DNA from: an uncultured Sphingomonadaceae bacterium
Lineage (GTDB): Bacteria; Pseudomonadota; Alphaproteobacteria; Sphingomonadales; Sphingomonadaceae
Length of the DNA: 64,000 nt
Direction of reading: 5' to 3'
Assembly (NCBI GenBank): GCA_947497455.1
Contig: CANMGU010000002.1
Coordinates: 838,506-902,505, forward strand
In this document: piece by piece, positions 26,111-35,419 of the stretch
How the letters are laid out: each line of letters begins with the position of its first letter
Numbering within the stretch: the stretch's first letter is position 1
Program-made: the position numbers and the translations under genes
The notes under the pieces: model-generated
Databases searched by the model: none
Seen by the model: only the letters and a program-made list of their open reading frames with translations
Told to the model about the DNA's origin: nothing

Positions 26111-27550
26111 TCAGAAAAATTTAGCGAATTTGAAATTCACCCTATGGCGATTCATCCGGTACAAGTCGTAGTTACTGTCTACTCGCGAATAATTATAATC
26201 AATCGATGGCGAGAAGCCGAGCACTTTAATTTGCCGACTGCCGATATAAGCACGCGCAAAACTGCGCCAATCTTTCCGTTTGTCTGTTGAATAGAATATC
26301 AAAGGTTCATCGAAAGTCGATCGGCTGACGCTTCCCGAGATGCCGGCGTTCAGCCCAAGGGGCAATTCACCGCCAATTCCAAGATTCAGACCATAGTTGA
26401 TGCTGGAATAGCCGTCCGAATTCAACAAGTCCCTCCGGGCAAAAACGCTTGCAGATGCGATTAGCGATTTTCCGATCAAATGTTCGTAGGTTGCATTCGC
26501 GCCCAATTGCCAACCGCTGAAACTGTCGCTCAGTTTCGAATCTGTGCGCCGGCCATCGAGTTCAATGCCAACCCGTTGCCCTTGGCTGAGCGCTGTTTGG
26601 AAGCCCAGGCGCGCGCCATATTCGCGGGTGGCTAATCGGCCACCAAACCAGCGTTGCTGGCCCACAGCCTGTAGTGAAACACTGGCATAACGGGCGATCC
26701 TAAATTCCGGACCGACGGCAATTTGCCCAACTATATCATCAGCGGCTTTGCCCTGATAGTTTATCACTTTACTATCGGCGTCGAACAGGAAGGCGAGCTT
26801 ATCGCTGGCTTTCAACCGTACGCCACCAGAGAAGCCGGCAATTTGCCCAATCCCGGATTTTCGCCGTGCACTCTCATCGAGTTCCAGTTCTCCGCGTGCG
26901 TCGCCGAGAACCGGGAAAATGGCTCCAAAGTTGACATCGATGGTTTCGGCATTGGTGGCGCCATTAATGTTTGTGTCGGGTGCAAAGCCGAAATCAAAAC
27001 TGAAGCGCCAGACCCGTTGGTCTCTCAGGATACTGCGAGTGTTGCGGATGGTGCGGGCAATTTCATCGGGAAGATCTTCATCATTTTGCGCCAGACGAAA
27101 ATGATAATCTGCGCTGGCTTCTTTACCGCTCAACAAATAGGTGCGCGCCAGTTCCAAACGGATGCGTGTTTGACCGGGGTTTTCATCCAGAATCGATCGA
27201 AACGTCTTGATCGCCTTTTTGAGGTCACCAGTTTCAACCGCGATATAGCCAGCAAGAAACTGTTGTTGCATCCTCAGATCAGGGACTTGTCCCAAAGCTT
27301 CCACTAGTGGCAGAGCCCGATCATATTTCTTGGCTTGCACCAAGGCTTCTGCCTTGGCCAGCAATTGTGCTGGCGTGATCTGAAACTGGCAATCGCCTGC
27401 GGTATTGCATTTGGGTGTTGGCGAAATGGCAGCCGTTTCAACAGCTCCTTCGCCGTCGTCATCTGCGGCGACGGCTGGAGCTGTTGGTAAAAGAGCTGCA
27501 ATCCCCCCGCCGACAAGCAGAATCTTTGCGGCAGTGACCGGCAATTTCAT
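26111..27550 (-). CDS. Slam-type surface lipoprotein assembly modifier
   Basis: 479 aa. Signal peptide (GGGIAALLPTAPAVAA), two or three TPR-like units at residues ~60-150 (LAKAEALVQAKKYDRALPLVEAL, LAGYIAVETGDLKKAIKTF), then a DUF560 beta-barrel of ~290 residues ending with the signature DYNYSRVDSNYDLYRMNRHRVNFKFAKFF (shown in parts: DYNYSRVDSNYDLY, RHRVNFKFAKFF). Slam proteins move lipoproteins across the outer membrane to the cell surface. The adjacent upstream lipoprotein gene, nine bases away, is the likely client. Confidence 0.88.
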   Translation of the reverse strand: MKLPVTAAKILLVGGGIAALLPTAPAVAADDDGEGAVETAAISPTPKCNTAGDCQFQITPAQLLAKAEALVQAKKYDRALPLVEALGQVPDLRMQQQFLAGYIAVETGDLKKAIKTFRSILDENPGQTRIRLELARTYLLSGKEASADYHFRLAQNDEDLPDEIARTIRNTRSILRDQRVWRFSFDFGFAPDTNINGATNAETIDVNFGAIFPVLGDARGELELDESARRKSGIGQIAGFSGGVRLKASDKLAFLFDADSKVINYQGKAADDIVGQIAVGPEFRIARYASVSLQAVGQQRWFGGRLATREYGARLGFQTALSQGQRVGIELDGRRTDSKLSDSFSGWQLGANATYEHLIGKSLIASASVFARRDLLNSDGYSSINYGLNLGIGGELPLGLNAGISGSVSRSTFDEPLIFYSTDKRKDWRSFARAYIGSRQIKVLGFSPSIDYNYSRVDSNYDLYRMNRHRVNFKFAKFF

Positions 27551-27559
27551 GTCCGGCTC

Positions 27560-28801
27560 CTAGTTTCCTCGGCCGACGAAGGTTCCCAGAATATCGATCC
27601 GTTCATCCGGAGTGCCACCGACAATGCGATAACCGGCACCCAGTTCTTCTCCATTAGGTCCATAGAATGAGCCATCAATGCTGGATCCAGCGATGTTCAG
27701 ATCCAGGCGGGCCCCGCCGGGATTGACGAACCAGGCTTCAGAAAACTGACCAAGAAAGCCGCCCGCTGCGACCAGATCGATTTGACCTGCTCCGTTAGCG
27801 CGAAATTGTGCATTTTCGAGAACACTCAACTGTCGGCTTGTGCCATCAAACAAGGGCGCGCCGACGGTACCATCTAGCGACAAGGCAAAGGTGTTCGCGC
27901 CGAAATCGACATTGGTGGTCGCGTTACCCGCAATCCATTGAAAATATGTATCAAGGTTACCGGTTGCATCGGGGCTGTCATTGAAAACCATTGATGCGAG
28001 CATGGCTCCTGTAAAGGTTCCGGTGCCGCTTGTTGGAACTTGGTCATTTGGCGTAAGTTCGCCATAGGCCAGTGCACCGCGCTCGAACGTATTGGACTGG
28101 GTCAATATGGTGGAGGTGCTGCCATCCGGATTGTCAATTTCAGACTGAACCACTCCAGCAGTGTTGCGCAAGTAACCTGCAAAGGTGACATATTGCGTTT
28201 CCGTTCCCGGTGTTTGGTAGAAAAATGTGGTGACGTCATAGCTACCGGCTTCGCCCGGGTTGATGAGATCAAAAATAAACTCCCCACCGGGCCTTAGAAG
28301 GACGTTATCTGCAGAACCCGATTCAAGATAGTTTATCTCTTGTAGACCGAAAGCAGCGGACTCGAGATTAGGTGTACCAAATTGTGGTTCGATTGCACCG
28401 CCAAAGTCTGTACGGTGGATAGGATCCTGGAAGCGGCTGGCACCGGTTGTTCCGGCCAGGCCATTGCTAAAACTCACATTAAAAATCGCATCGCGTGGAC
28501 TATATTCAATGGTCAGGTTTGAATTGCGAACAGTCTTCGCATCGCCCTGATACAGTTGAGCGCCTTGCCCGGCGCCAGGTGTGCCAGCGTCGACGACCTG
28601 ATACTGGTAGCTATGCGTGCTGCCAACGGCTGTGTAGGTTTTGGGTTCCGTAGGATTTACAAATGTATGCGTCTCGCCGCTGCCATCGCCGCCACCGGCA
28701 CCACCTGATCCGGTCGGTGCAGCACTGCCTGCAGATTGGGGCCCTGCTCCGCCGCATGCGGCAAGCATTGTTGTACTGGCTAACAAAATCAAAAGGCGCA
28801 T
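27560..28801 (-). CDS. Surface lipoprotein, TbpB-like barrel (Slam client)
   Basis: 413 aa. Lipobox LAAC (Cys16) followed by a Gly/Ser-rich tether (~17-45) suited to surface exposure. The body is beta-rich. The C-terminal ~150 residues (GTGTFTGAMLASMVFND, VDFGANTFALSLDGT, GSSIDGSFYGPNGEELGAGYRI) resemble the transferrin-binding-protein-like barrel that Slams recognise; the closing FYGPNGEELGA motif is typical. Ligand unknown; no TonB receptor is adjacent. It sits between purC and the Slam gene on the same strand. Confidence 0.82.
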   Translation of the reverse strand: MRLLILLASTTMLAACGGAGPQSAGSAAPTGSGGAGGGDGSGETHTFVNPTEPKTYTAVGSTHSYQYQVVDAGTPGAGQGAQLYQGDAKTVRNSNLTIEYSPRDAIFNVSFSNGLAGTTGASRFQDPIHRTDFGGAIEPQFGTPNLESAAFGLQEINYLESGSADNVLLRPGGEFIFDLINPGEAGSYDVTTFFYQTPGTETQYVTFAGYLRNTAGVVQSEIDNPDGSTSTILTQSNTFERGALAYGELTPNDQVPTSGTGTFTGAMLASMVFNDSPDATGNLDTYFQWIAGNATTNVDFGANTFALSLDGTVGAPLFDGTSRQLSVLENAQFRANGAGQIDLVAAGGFLGQFSEAWFVNPGGARLDLNIAGSSIDGSFYGPNGEELGAGYRIVGGTPDERIDILGTFVGRGN

Positions 28802-28955
28802 CGGACAAATTCCTCACATGAGTTCCACATGAGGGCGGTGCTATCAGTCTAATGGTTAAATTCGCGTAAACCATCGTCGCTATTTTGGGTAATTTGCACG
28901 CCCCCTGAGGAGCTAAATGCATCGGATCACCTAACAATAAGCCGAAAAACTATGG

Positions 28956-29735
28956 TTACTTTCCGCGCTTTTTCCGTTCACTATCCAGATCGAGCACTTC
29001 GCTGAGGCCCCCTTCCGGGAACAATCCCATGCGCCGGGCAACTTCTTGATATGCCTCGGCTTCGCCGCCGAGATCGCGGCGAAAACGGTCCTTGTCGAGC
29101 TTTTCATTGGTATTTATGTCCCAAAGGCGGCATCCATCTGGGCTAATTTCGTCGGCGAGGATTATCCGCGAAAAATCACCATCAAATAGCCGGCCAAATT
29201 CAAGCTTGAAATCGACTAATTTAATCCCGATTCCGGCAAACATACCGGCCATGAAGTCGTTAATGCGGATTGCCATGGCTGAAATGTCCTGCATTTCTTC
29301 CTGTGTCGCCCAACCAAAACAGGCAATATGTTCTTCGGCAACTAGCGGATCGCCCAGCGCATCGTCTTTGTAGCAATATTCCAGAAGTGTGTGAGGCAAT
29401 GGTGTACCTTCTTCGATGCCGAGGCGCTTGCTCAGGGAACCGGCGGCAACATTGCGGACGATTACTTCAATCGGGACAATCTCGACCTGTTTCACAAGTT
29501 GTTCACGCATATTCAGGCGGCGAATGAAATGGCTGGGAATGCCAATATGGCCGAGAAGCGTGAAAATATGCTCGCTGACCCGGTTGTTGATCACACCCTT
29601 GCCGTTGATCGTACCCTTTTTCTCAGCATTAAATGCGGTTGCGTCGTCCTTGAAATATTGGATGATCGTACCGGGCTCCGGTCCTTCGTAAAGGATTTTG
29701 GCCTTGCCTTCATAAATTTGGCGACGACGGGACAT
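28956..29735 (-). CDS. purC: SAICAR synthetase
   Basis: 259 aa, phosphoribosylaminoimidazole-succinocarboxamide synthase of purine synthesis. N-terminus [17 protein letters not shown], active-site regions [33 protein letters not shown] [17 protein letters not shown], and [10 protein letters not shown] with [15 protein letters not shown]. Normal length. Separated from purS/purQ by the lipoprotein-Slam pair, with all five genes on the minus strand. Confidence 0.96.
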   Translation of the reverse strand: MSRRRQIYEGKAKILYEGPEPGTIIQYFKDDATAFNAEKKGTINGKGVINNRVSEHIFTLLGHIGIPSHFIRRLNMREQLVKQVEIVPIEVIVRNVAAGSLSKRLGIEEGTPLPHTLLEYCYKDDALGDPLVAEEHIACFGWATQEEMQDISAMAIRINDFMAGMFAGIGIKLVDFKLEFGRLFDGDFSRIILADEISPDGCRLWDINTNEKLDKDRFRRDLGGEAEAYQEVARRMGLFPEGGLSEVLDLDSERKKRGK

Positions 29736-29774
29736 AATGGATTCCTACTCACAGGAAGAAGCATCAAAAACCAA

Positions 29775-29816
29775 GCCCCGATTGCGCGAATCAAGCGGAC
29801 TCGGACAAATCGGGGC
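29775..29816 (-). terminator. Terminator between the DUF4349 gene and purC
   Basis: On the minus strand GCCCCGATT and AATCGGGGC form a 9-bp stem with a 24-base loop, followed by TTGGTTTTTG. It ends the DUF4349 transcript and isolates purC. Confidence 0.72.
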
Positions 29817-29856
29817 AACGATTTCTTTCTATAAGCCAAAGCAGATGGTCGTGCAA

Positions 29857-30783
29857 TCAATCCTCTTGCACTGCGGTCGGTTCAATTGCCCGGCCCCAAA
29901 AAGTGCGATCGGTGCTTTTAAACCGCCGGCGGAGGTAGATGACGAGCGCGAGCAGCAATATCCAGGGGAAGACTATGGCCACCAAGGTTACCAAAGCGGC
30001 GACTGAATATCCGAGAGTAGCGGCAATGTCGCCAAAGGCTTCACGGATCGGTTGAGAGAAGCCGCCTGATCCTGGTGCGTTGGACTGATAGTTGATAATG
30101 ACTTTGCTATAGGCCACGCGCCCGCGCATTTCTTTCAGCCAGCTGCGTGCTCGATCAATTTCTTCGTTCACGTCAGTGACGGCGCGTTCCGCCTCAACAA
30201 GTTCTGCCACGGTCCCCTTGCGGGTCCGCAGTAATTCGGTAAGGCGTTTTGACAACAGCTCGCGGCTGCGCAACCGGGCTTCTGTATCAACGATTTGCTT
30301 GGACAGGTCCTCTCCAGTGATCGAAGCGGCGATTTGACTACCGCCACTCTCATCAATCGCCGCAGCCAGTTGTTCACCAAATGCACGTGCTTTCGGGGCA
30401 GCCACTTCGAGATGGAGGCGGCCGCTCGCATATTCCGCTTCACCGCCACTATTGGACATGTTGAGAACCCTGCAACCATTGGCGGGGAGCTGATTGCACA
30501 AACCAATATGTTTTTGTTGAGCTGTTGGTATTTCCGATGATGGAAGCCGGAAGCCATAATCATAATTATATGCGATTTGTGGTCGGCTGACGGGGATTTC
30601 GCCTGTGGCTTGTTCTGTCGGCGGAGCCATTGACGCCATTGCGGCATCGCGAGCGACTCCAGCATCTGACCCAGCTGCCTCTGATTCAGCGAGATCAAAT
30701 TCGGAGGCTGTCTGATCCACACCACTGCATGCAGCGAGGCTCAAAATGGCTATAGTCGTGAATAAGGTCTTGCGCATTCGCAT
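29857..30783 (-). CDS. DUF4349 lipoprotein
   Basis: 308 aa. Lipobox LAAC near residue 19, an Ala/Ser-rich linker, then DUF4349 with a long helical hairpin (DTEARLRSRELLSKRLTELL, VAELVEAERAVTDVNEEIDR) flanked by beta strands (GRLHLEVAAPKARAFGEQL), and one C-terminal transmembrane segment (VAALVTLVAIVFPWILLLALVIYL) with a basic tail. Membrane-tethered protein of unknown function. GGAGAGG four bases before ATG 30783; a second ATG lies two codons in. Confidence 0.88.
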   Translation of the reverse strand: MRMRKTLFTTIAILSLAACSGVDQTASEFDLAESEAAGSDAGVARDAAMASMAPPTEQATGEIPVSRPQIAYNYDYGFRLPSSEIPTAQQKHIGLCNQLPANGCRVLNMSNSGGEAEYASGRLHLEVAAPKARAFGEQLAAAIDESGGSQIAASITGEDLSKQIVDTEARLRSRELLSKRLTELLRTRKGTVAELVEAERAVTDVNEEIDRARSWLKEMRGRVAYSKVIINYQSNAPGSGGFSQPIREAFGDIAATLGYSVAALVTLVAIVFPWILLLALVIYLRRRFKSTDRTFWGRAIEPTAVQED

Positions 30784-30885
30784 ATATCCTCTCCATGTTG
30801 GGGACGGCAGAAATAATGTAACAACATCACATAGTCAACGACAAAGCGTTTGTTATAAGCGACGAACTGTTAATCGGAGGGCATT

Positions 30886-31338
30886 TTGGCCAAATATGAC
30901 ACTATCGATGAAGTCATGGAAACACTTTATGATTGCATATCCGGTCCGCCGGGTGGGCAAGACTGGACACGTGACCGGGAGATTTATCATCCCCAAGCGC
31001 TGATCAATCGCACGCGTATTGTGGACGGCGAACCAGTGATCTTTTCCTTCACTTATGATGAGTTTGTCGAGGCCACCATTCCGCTGCTCGCAGGACGGTC
31101 GTTTTACGAGATAGAAATTGGCCGCAAGACGGATCTGTTCGGGCAGATCGCTCATGTCTATTCGAGCTATGAAGCGCGAGAGACACCGGATCATTCAGAA
31201 ATTCAGTTTCGCGGAGTGAATATGGTCCATTTGTGGAATGACGGCGCCAATTGTTCCGGGCGGTGGTGGATCATGGCGATGATCTGGGACAATGAGCGTC
31301 AGGGCGTGGATTTGCCAAAAGAGTGGCTCACAGAATAA
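30886..31338 (+). CDS. SnoaL/NTF2-like protein
   Basis: 150 aa. Alpha+beta cone pattern of the NTF2-like superfamily: TIDEVMETLYDCISGPPG, HPQALINRTR, and EIQFRGVNMVHLWNDG with a final WWIMAMIWDNE. Starts with TTG 30886, supported by GGAGG five bases upstream and the absence of an ATG. Possible enzyme or binding protein; substrate unknown. Lies 42 bases ahead of parC. Confidence 0.7.
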   Translation: MAKYDTIDEVMETLYDCISGPPGGQDWTRDREIYHPQALINRTRIVDGEPVIFSFTYDEFVEATIPLLAGRSFYEIEIGRKTDLFGQIAHVYSSYEARETPDHSEIQFRGVNMVHLWNDGANCSGRWWIMAMIWDNERQGVDLPKEWLTE

Positions 31339-31380
31339 TCCCTCTACACAGCATGAATCCACCCTGCTATCGCATGGCTT

Positions 31381-33654
31381 ATGAGTGATGTAACCGATGC
31401 GCCTGGCGCTGAACCCGAAGATGAATTTGATGCCATAGTGGACGCGCCTTTTGATGCGGCGTTGTCCGAGCGCTACCTAATTTATGCGATGTCGACCATT
31501 ACTGCGCGATCGCTTCCTGATCTGCGTGACGGCCTTAAGCCTGTGCACCGGCGGCTCTTATGGGCGATGCGTTTGCTGAAGCTGGACCCGGCACAAGGCT
31601 ACAAGAAATGTGCGCGCGTTGTCGGCGATGTCATTGGTAAATATCACCCGCATGGCGACCAGTCGGTTTATGACGCGATGGTCCGTCTGGCGCAGAGTTT
31701 TGCGATGCGCTATCCACTTGTCGACGGTCAAGGGAATTTCGGTAATATCGACGGCGATAATGCTGCTGCCTATCGCTATACCGAGGCGCGCCTGACCCGT
31801 ACGGCGATTGAACTGATGCACGGGCTCGATGAAGGCACTGTTGATTTCAAACCGACCTATAATGGCGAAGATGAAGAGCCGGAAATCATGCCGGGCTTGT
31901 TTCCCAATCTGCTGGCCAACGGCGCAAGCGGAATTGCGGTTGGCATGGCCACGAGCATCCCGTCCCACAATGTGGCGGAGATTATCGATGCGGCGACTTT
32001 GCTAATCGAGAGACCCAAGGCGGAACATGCCGAGATCATGGAAATTATAAGAGGGCCTGATCTTCCCACTGGCGGCACACTCGTTGATCCGAAATCGGTT
32101 ATCGATGCCGCCTATGAGAGTGGACGCGGAGCGATGCGTGTACGGGCCAAGTGGGAAAAGGAAGATGCCGAAGGTCGCGGTGCATGGCAGATTGTCGTCA
32201 CTGAAATTCCCTACCAGGTGCAAAAGGGCAAGCTGATCGAGCAGATTGCCCAGATAATAGCCGACAAGAAGCTTCCTATCCTCGCCGATATCCGAGACGA
32301 ATCGGACGAAGAAGTGCGTATCGTGCTCGAACCCAAAAGCCGCGCGGTGGATCCTGATGATCTGATGAACGCATTGTTCCGGATGAGTGATCTGGAAAAC
32401 CGATTCTCGCTGAACATGAATGTGCTCGACAAGGATCGCACACCCAAAGTCATGGGCATTACCGAAGTTCTGCAGCATTGGATTGTCCATCAAATCGAAG
32501 TGCTGGTGCGCCGTTCGCAACATCGCATAGACAAGATCGATTCCCGGTTGGAGCTGCTCGAAGGCTATATTATCGCCTATCTCAATCTCGACCGTGTGAT
32601 CGAGATTATCCGCAATAATGATGAGCCGAAACCGATCCTGATGGAGGAATTCAAGCTTAATGACCGTCAGGCTGAGGCGATTCTCAACATGCGGCTGCGG
32701 TCGCTGCGCAAGCTTGAGGAAATGGAGTTACGGACCGAGCGTGACAAACTGCTTGAGGAACGTGAAGGACTAGCAAAGCTGATTGAGAGCCCGGCACGTC
32801 AGAAAACGCGTCTGAAGAAAGATCTGGCGGCGATGCGAAAGCTCTATGCCGAAGACACGGAGCTGGGTGCCCGCCGTACGATGCTTGAAGAAGCAGCCCC
32901 TGCGCGCGAAATTTCGCTTGAAGCGTTTATCGAGAAAGAGCCGGTGACCGTGATCATGTCGCAGCGTGGCTGGATCAGGGCGATGAAGGGGCATGCCGAC
33001 CTGACCAAACCAGAAGCCTTCAAGTTCAAGGAAGGTGACGGCCCCAAATTCGCATTCCACGCACAGACAACGGACAAGCTGCTCATGTGCTGTAACAATG
33101 GGCGCTTCTATACATTGGGTGCAGACAAGTTGCCCGGCGCGCGCGGTTTTGGTGAACCGGTGGGATCCATGGTTGACCTTGAAGCTGGCGCCGAGCCGAT
33201 TGCAATGATGGTTGCCGACATGAAGGCAAAATTGCTGATCGCTTCAACTTGGGGCCGGGGTTTTATCACCAACATTTCAGATGTCGTCGCCGAGACAAAA
33301 AAAGGCCGCCAGGTCGTGAATCTGAAAGGCGATGCGAAATTGCTGGTTGTGCGACCAGTTACGGAAGAGGCGGACCATGTCGCTGCCATTGGCGAGAATC
33401 GCAAGCTGGTTGTCTTCGCGCTTTCCGAAATGCCGGAAATGGCCAAAGGGCAGGGCGTTATGTTGCAACGCTATAAGGATGGAGGTTTGTCAGACGCGAC
33501 AGTTTTCAAGTTGGAAGAAGGCCTGAGTTGGGCGATGGGCGGCGATACCGGCCGTACTCGTACGGAACATGACCTGACCATGTGGCGGGTGGCGCGTGGA
33601 GCGGCGGGAAGACTGCCGCCGACCGGCTTTCCTAAGAGCGGGAAATTTGATTGA
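31381..33654 (+). CDS. parC: DNA topoisomerase IV subunit A
   Basis: 757 aa, decatenating type II topoisomerase. N-terminus ALSERYLIYAMSTITARSLPDLRDGLKPVHRR, the winged-helix/tower with YHPHGDQSVYDAMVRLAQ and the catalytic Tyr in AAAYRYTEARLT, and C-terminal six-blade domain (TTDKLLMCCNNGRFYTLGADKLPG). At the positions equal to E. coli Ser80 and Glu84 it has Gln and Asp. parE is not nearby. Confidence 0.95.
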   Translation: MSDVTDAPGAEPEDEFDAIVDAPFDAALSERYLIYAMSTITARSLPDLRDGLKPVHRRLLWAMRLLKLDPAQGYKKCARVVGDVIGKYHPHGDQSVYDAMVRLAQSFAMRYPLVDGQGNFGNIDGDNAAAYRYTEARLTRTAIELMHGLDEGTVDFKPTYNGEDEEPEIMPGLFPNLLANGASGIAVGMATSIPSHNVAEIIDAATLLIERPKAEHAEIMEIIRGPDLPTGGTLVDPKSVIDAAYESGRGAMRVRAKWEKEDAEGRGAWQIVVTEIPYQVQKGKLIEQIAQIIADKKLPILADIRDESDEEVRIVLEPKSRAVDPDDLMNALFRMSDLENRFSLNMNVLDKDRTPKVMGITEVLQHWIVHQIEVLVRRSQHRIDKIDSRLELLEGYIIAYLNLDRVIEIIRNNDEPKPILMEEFKLNDRQAEAILNMRLRSLRKLEEMELRTERDKLLEEREGLAKLIESPARQKTRLKKDLAAMRKLYAEDTELGARRTMLEEAAPAREISLEAFIEKEPVTVIMSQRGWIRAMKGHADLTKPEAFKFKEGDGPKFAFHAQTTDKLLMCCNNGRFYTLGADKLPGARGFGEPVGSMVDLEAGAEPIAMMVADMKAKLLIASTWGRGFITNISDVVAETKKGRQVVNLKGDAKLLVVRPVTEEADHVAAIGENRKLVVFALSEMPEMAKGQGVMLQRYKDGGLSDATVFKLEEGLSWAMGGDTGRTRTEHDLTMWRVARGAAGRLPPTGFPKSGKFD

Positions 33655-33784
33655 TCTGCCCATGATGACCAATCCACTTTTAGTGTAATATTGGGACGCG
33701 AGTTTGGGAATCGATGTCTACCATGCTAGTGGTGCAACACGCATTTCAAAGTAGGTTTCTTCAAGCGGAGGTCACGACCCAAGA

Positions 33785-34897
33785 ATGAAGACGTTGCTGC
33801 GCATTTTGAAATGGATCGTAATCGTGATTGCCTTTCTCGCAATCGTCTCCGGATTGCTGGCATTCTATCTTCATACCGATATTTCGGAAGAACGCGAAAG
33901 CCGGATGCGGGATTCTGAGCATTATGTTGATGGTGCATTTGTGAATGAAGAGCGTCAGGCCGAAACCGATATTGATATGGCATTTCTGCAGGAACAGTTT
34001 TTCGGAGATCAGCAAAGAGAGCCCGAAGGTGCGGTCCCGGTGATTGCGATAGATGCAGCCGACTTGCAAAGCAAAGCTGAGCCGGGATTGCGTGCGGCTT
34101 GGCTGGGGCATGCGACTGTATTGGTCGAAATCGACGGTTACCGTGTTCTGACCGACCCTGTGCTGTCGCAACGCGTTTCACCATTTCAGTTTGTCGGTCC
34201 CAAAAGAACGCACGAGGCTCCGCTACCGCTCAAGGAGTTGACAGGCATAGATGCCGTGGTGATTTCGCATAATCACTATGATCATCTTGATGAAGCTACC
34301 GTGCGTCATTTGGCAGCAGACAGCACAAAATTTTATGTTCCGTTGGGCGTTGGGCAATATTTGGAAGATTGGAATATTCCGGCTGATCAGGTGATCGAAA
34401 TGGACTGGTGGCAAAGTTCCCAACTTGGTGGACTGACAATAACAGCTACGCCCAATCGGCATTATTCCAATCGGGGATTGTTGGACAATAAATCGACCCA
34501 TTGGAGTTCCTGGTCCATTTCCGGAGAAACGCACAAGATATTCTATAGCGGTGATAGCGGCTATTCTAGGTTCTTCGCTGAAATTGGGGAGCGGATTGGG
34601 CCCTTTGATCTAAATATCATAAAAATCGGATCTTATGGCCCCGGGCAGGCTTGGCGGGATATTCATATGACACCGGAGGAAGCCATCCAAGTGCATGTGG
34701 ATGTTGGCGGGAAGAGGTTGCTGCCGGTGCATTGGATGACCTTTAACCTTGGCATGCATGACTGGGATGAACCGATTAAACGGGCCATGACTGCAGCAAC
34801 CGCCAGGAATGTTGAGATGGTCGCTCCCAAAATTGGTGAAGTTGTTGCCGCAGATCAACCCTTTGCATCCGAAGCGTGGTGGGACGACGTCAAATAA
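33785..34897 (+). CDS. MBL-fold metallo-hydrolase (NAPE-PLD-like)
   Basis: 370 aa. N-terminal membrane anchor (IVIVIAFLAIVSGLLAFYL), then a metallo-beta-lactamase domain: WLGHATVLVEIDGYRVLTDPVLS, metal motif HNHYDHLDEATV, NRHYSNRGL, YSGDSGYSRFF and the late His in LLPVHWMTFNLGMHD. The pattern is that of the N-acyl-phosphatidylethanolamine hydrolase-like/UlaG branch. Probably a membrane-bound lipid or phosphodiester hydrolase. Convergent with 34956-35384. Confidence 0.88.
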   Translation: MKTLLRILKWIVIVIAFLAIVSGLLAFYLHTDISEERESRMRDSEHYVDGAFVNEERQAETDIDMAFLQEQFFGDQQREPEGAVPVIAIDAADLQSKAEPGLRAAWLGHATVLVEIDGYRVLTDPVLSQRVSPFQFVGPKRTHEAPLPLKELTGIDAVVISHNHYDHLDEATVRHLAADSTKFYVPLGVGQYLEDWNIPADQVIEMDWWQSSQLGGLTITATPNRHYSNRGLLDNKSTHWSSWSISGETHKIFYSGDSGYSRFFAEIGERIGPFDLNIIKIGSYGPGQAWRDIHMTPEEAIQVHVDVGGKRLLPVHWMTFNLGMHDWDEPIKRAMTAATARNVEMVAPKIGEVVAADQPFASEAWWDDVK

Positions 34898-34955
34898 ATC
34901 GCCGGTATTGCGCATTCCGTTATGACGATTTTTCGCAGCGAAGGCGCTTGTCCTG

Positions 34956-35384
34956 TTACTTCTTCATATACCATAAAGCATTCACAATAAGCCATTTTCC
35001 ATCAAAATTGCCCATATGAAAATAGTCCACAAACCAGGGTGTTTCGAGCCGAACCGAGGCGGCATTGCCGGACACATCGAGAATTTTGCAAGTGCGGTCC
35101 CATTCCTCTTTCGGCGTTTTGAGGGCGCCGCGTTTGGTGAGAGAAACAAGTTCTTCTTTGCTCATCCGTTGTAACCCAAAGGCCTCGTACTGCTGCGTTC
35201 CAACGGCTGCGCGTTTGGCCAGGTCGGGGTGCAGCGATCGTGCCACCCGATCAACGTCTCCCTCCAGCTGGCCGTCGACATAGTCGTGGCAAGTAGCGTC
35301 TATGGCAGCTAGTGTCGCAGGATCAGACCCATTTGGCTGAGTTGCAGCGGTTGCCGCTAGAATGACGGCTGGAATGAACTCCAT
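34956..35384 (-). CDS. Putative lumazine-binding/NTF2-like secreted protein
   Basis: 142 aa. Possible short signal sequence (FIPAVILAATAATQP), then the NTF2-like fold of the lumazine_bd_2 type: ATCHDYVDGQLEGDVDRVARSLHPDLAKRA and a closing FHMGNFDGKWLIVNALWYMK. Function unknown. Probably transcribed with the downstream-facing SDR cluster only if the 35-base gap from 35420 is bridged; strand is shared. Confidence 0.78.
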   Translation of the reverse strand: MEFIPAVILAATAATQPNGSDPATLAAIDATCHDYVDGQLEGDVDRVARSLHPDLAKRAAVGTQQYEAFGLQRMSKEELVSLTKRGALKTPKEEWDRTCKILDVSGNAASVRLETPWFVDYFHMGNFDGKWLIVNALWYMKK

Positions 35385-35419
35385 GGTCTGACCTTTCCTT
35401 TGAAATCAAGTCAATCGAT

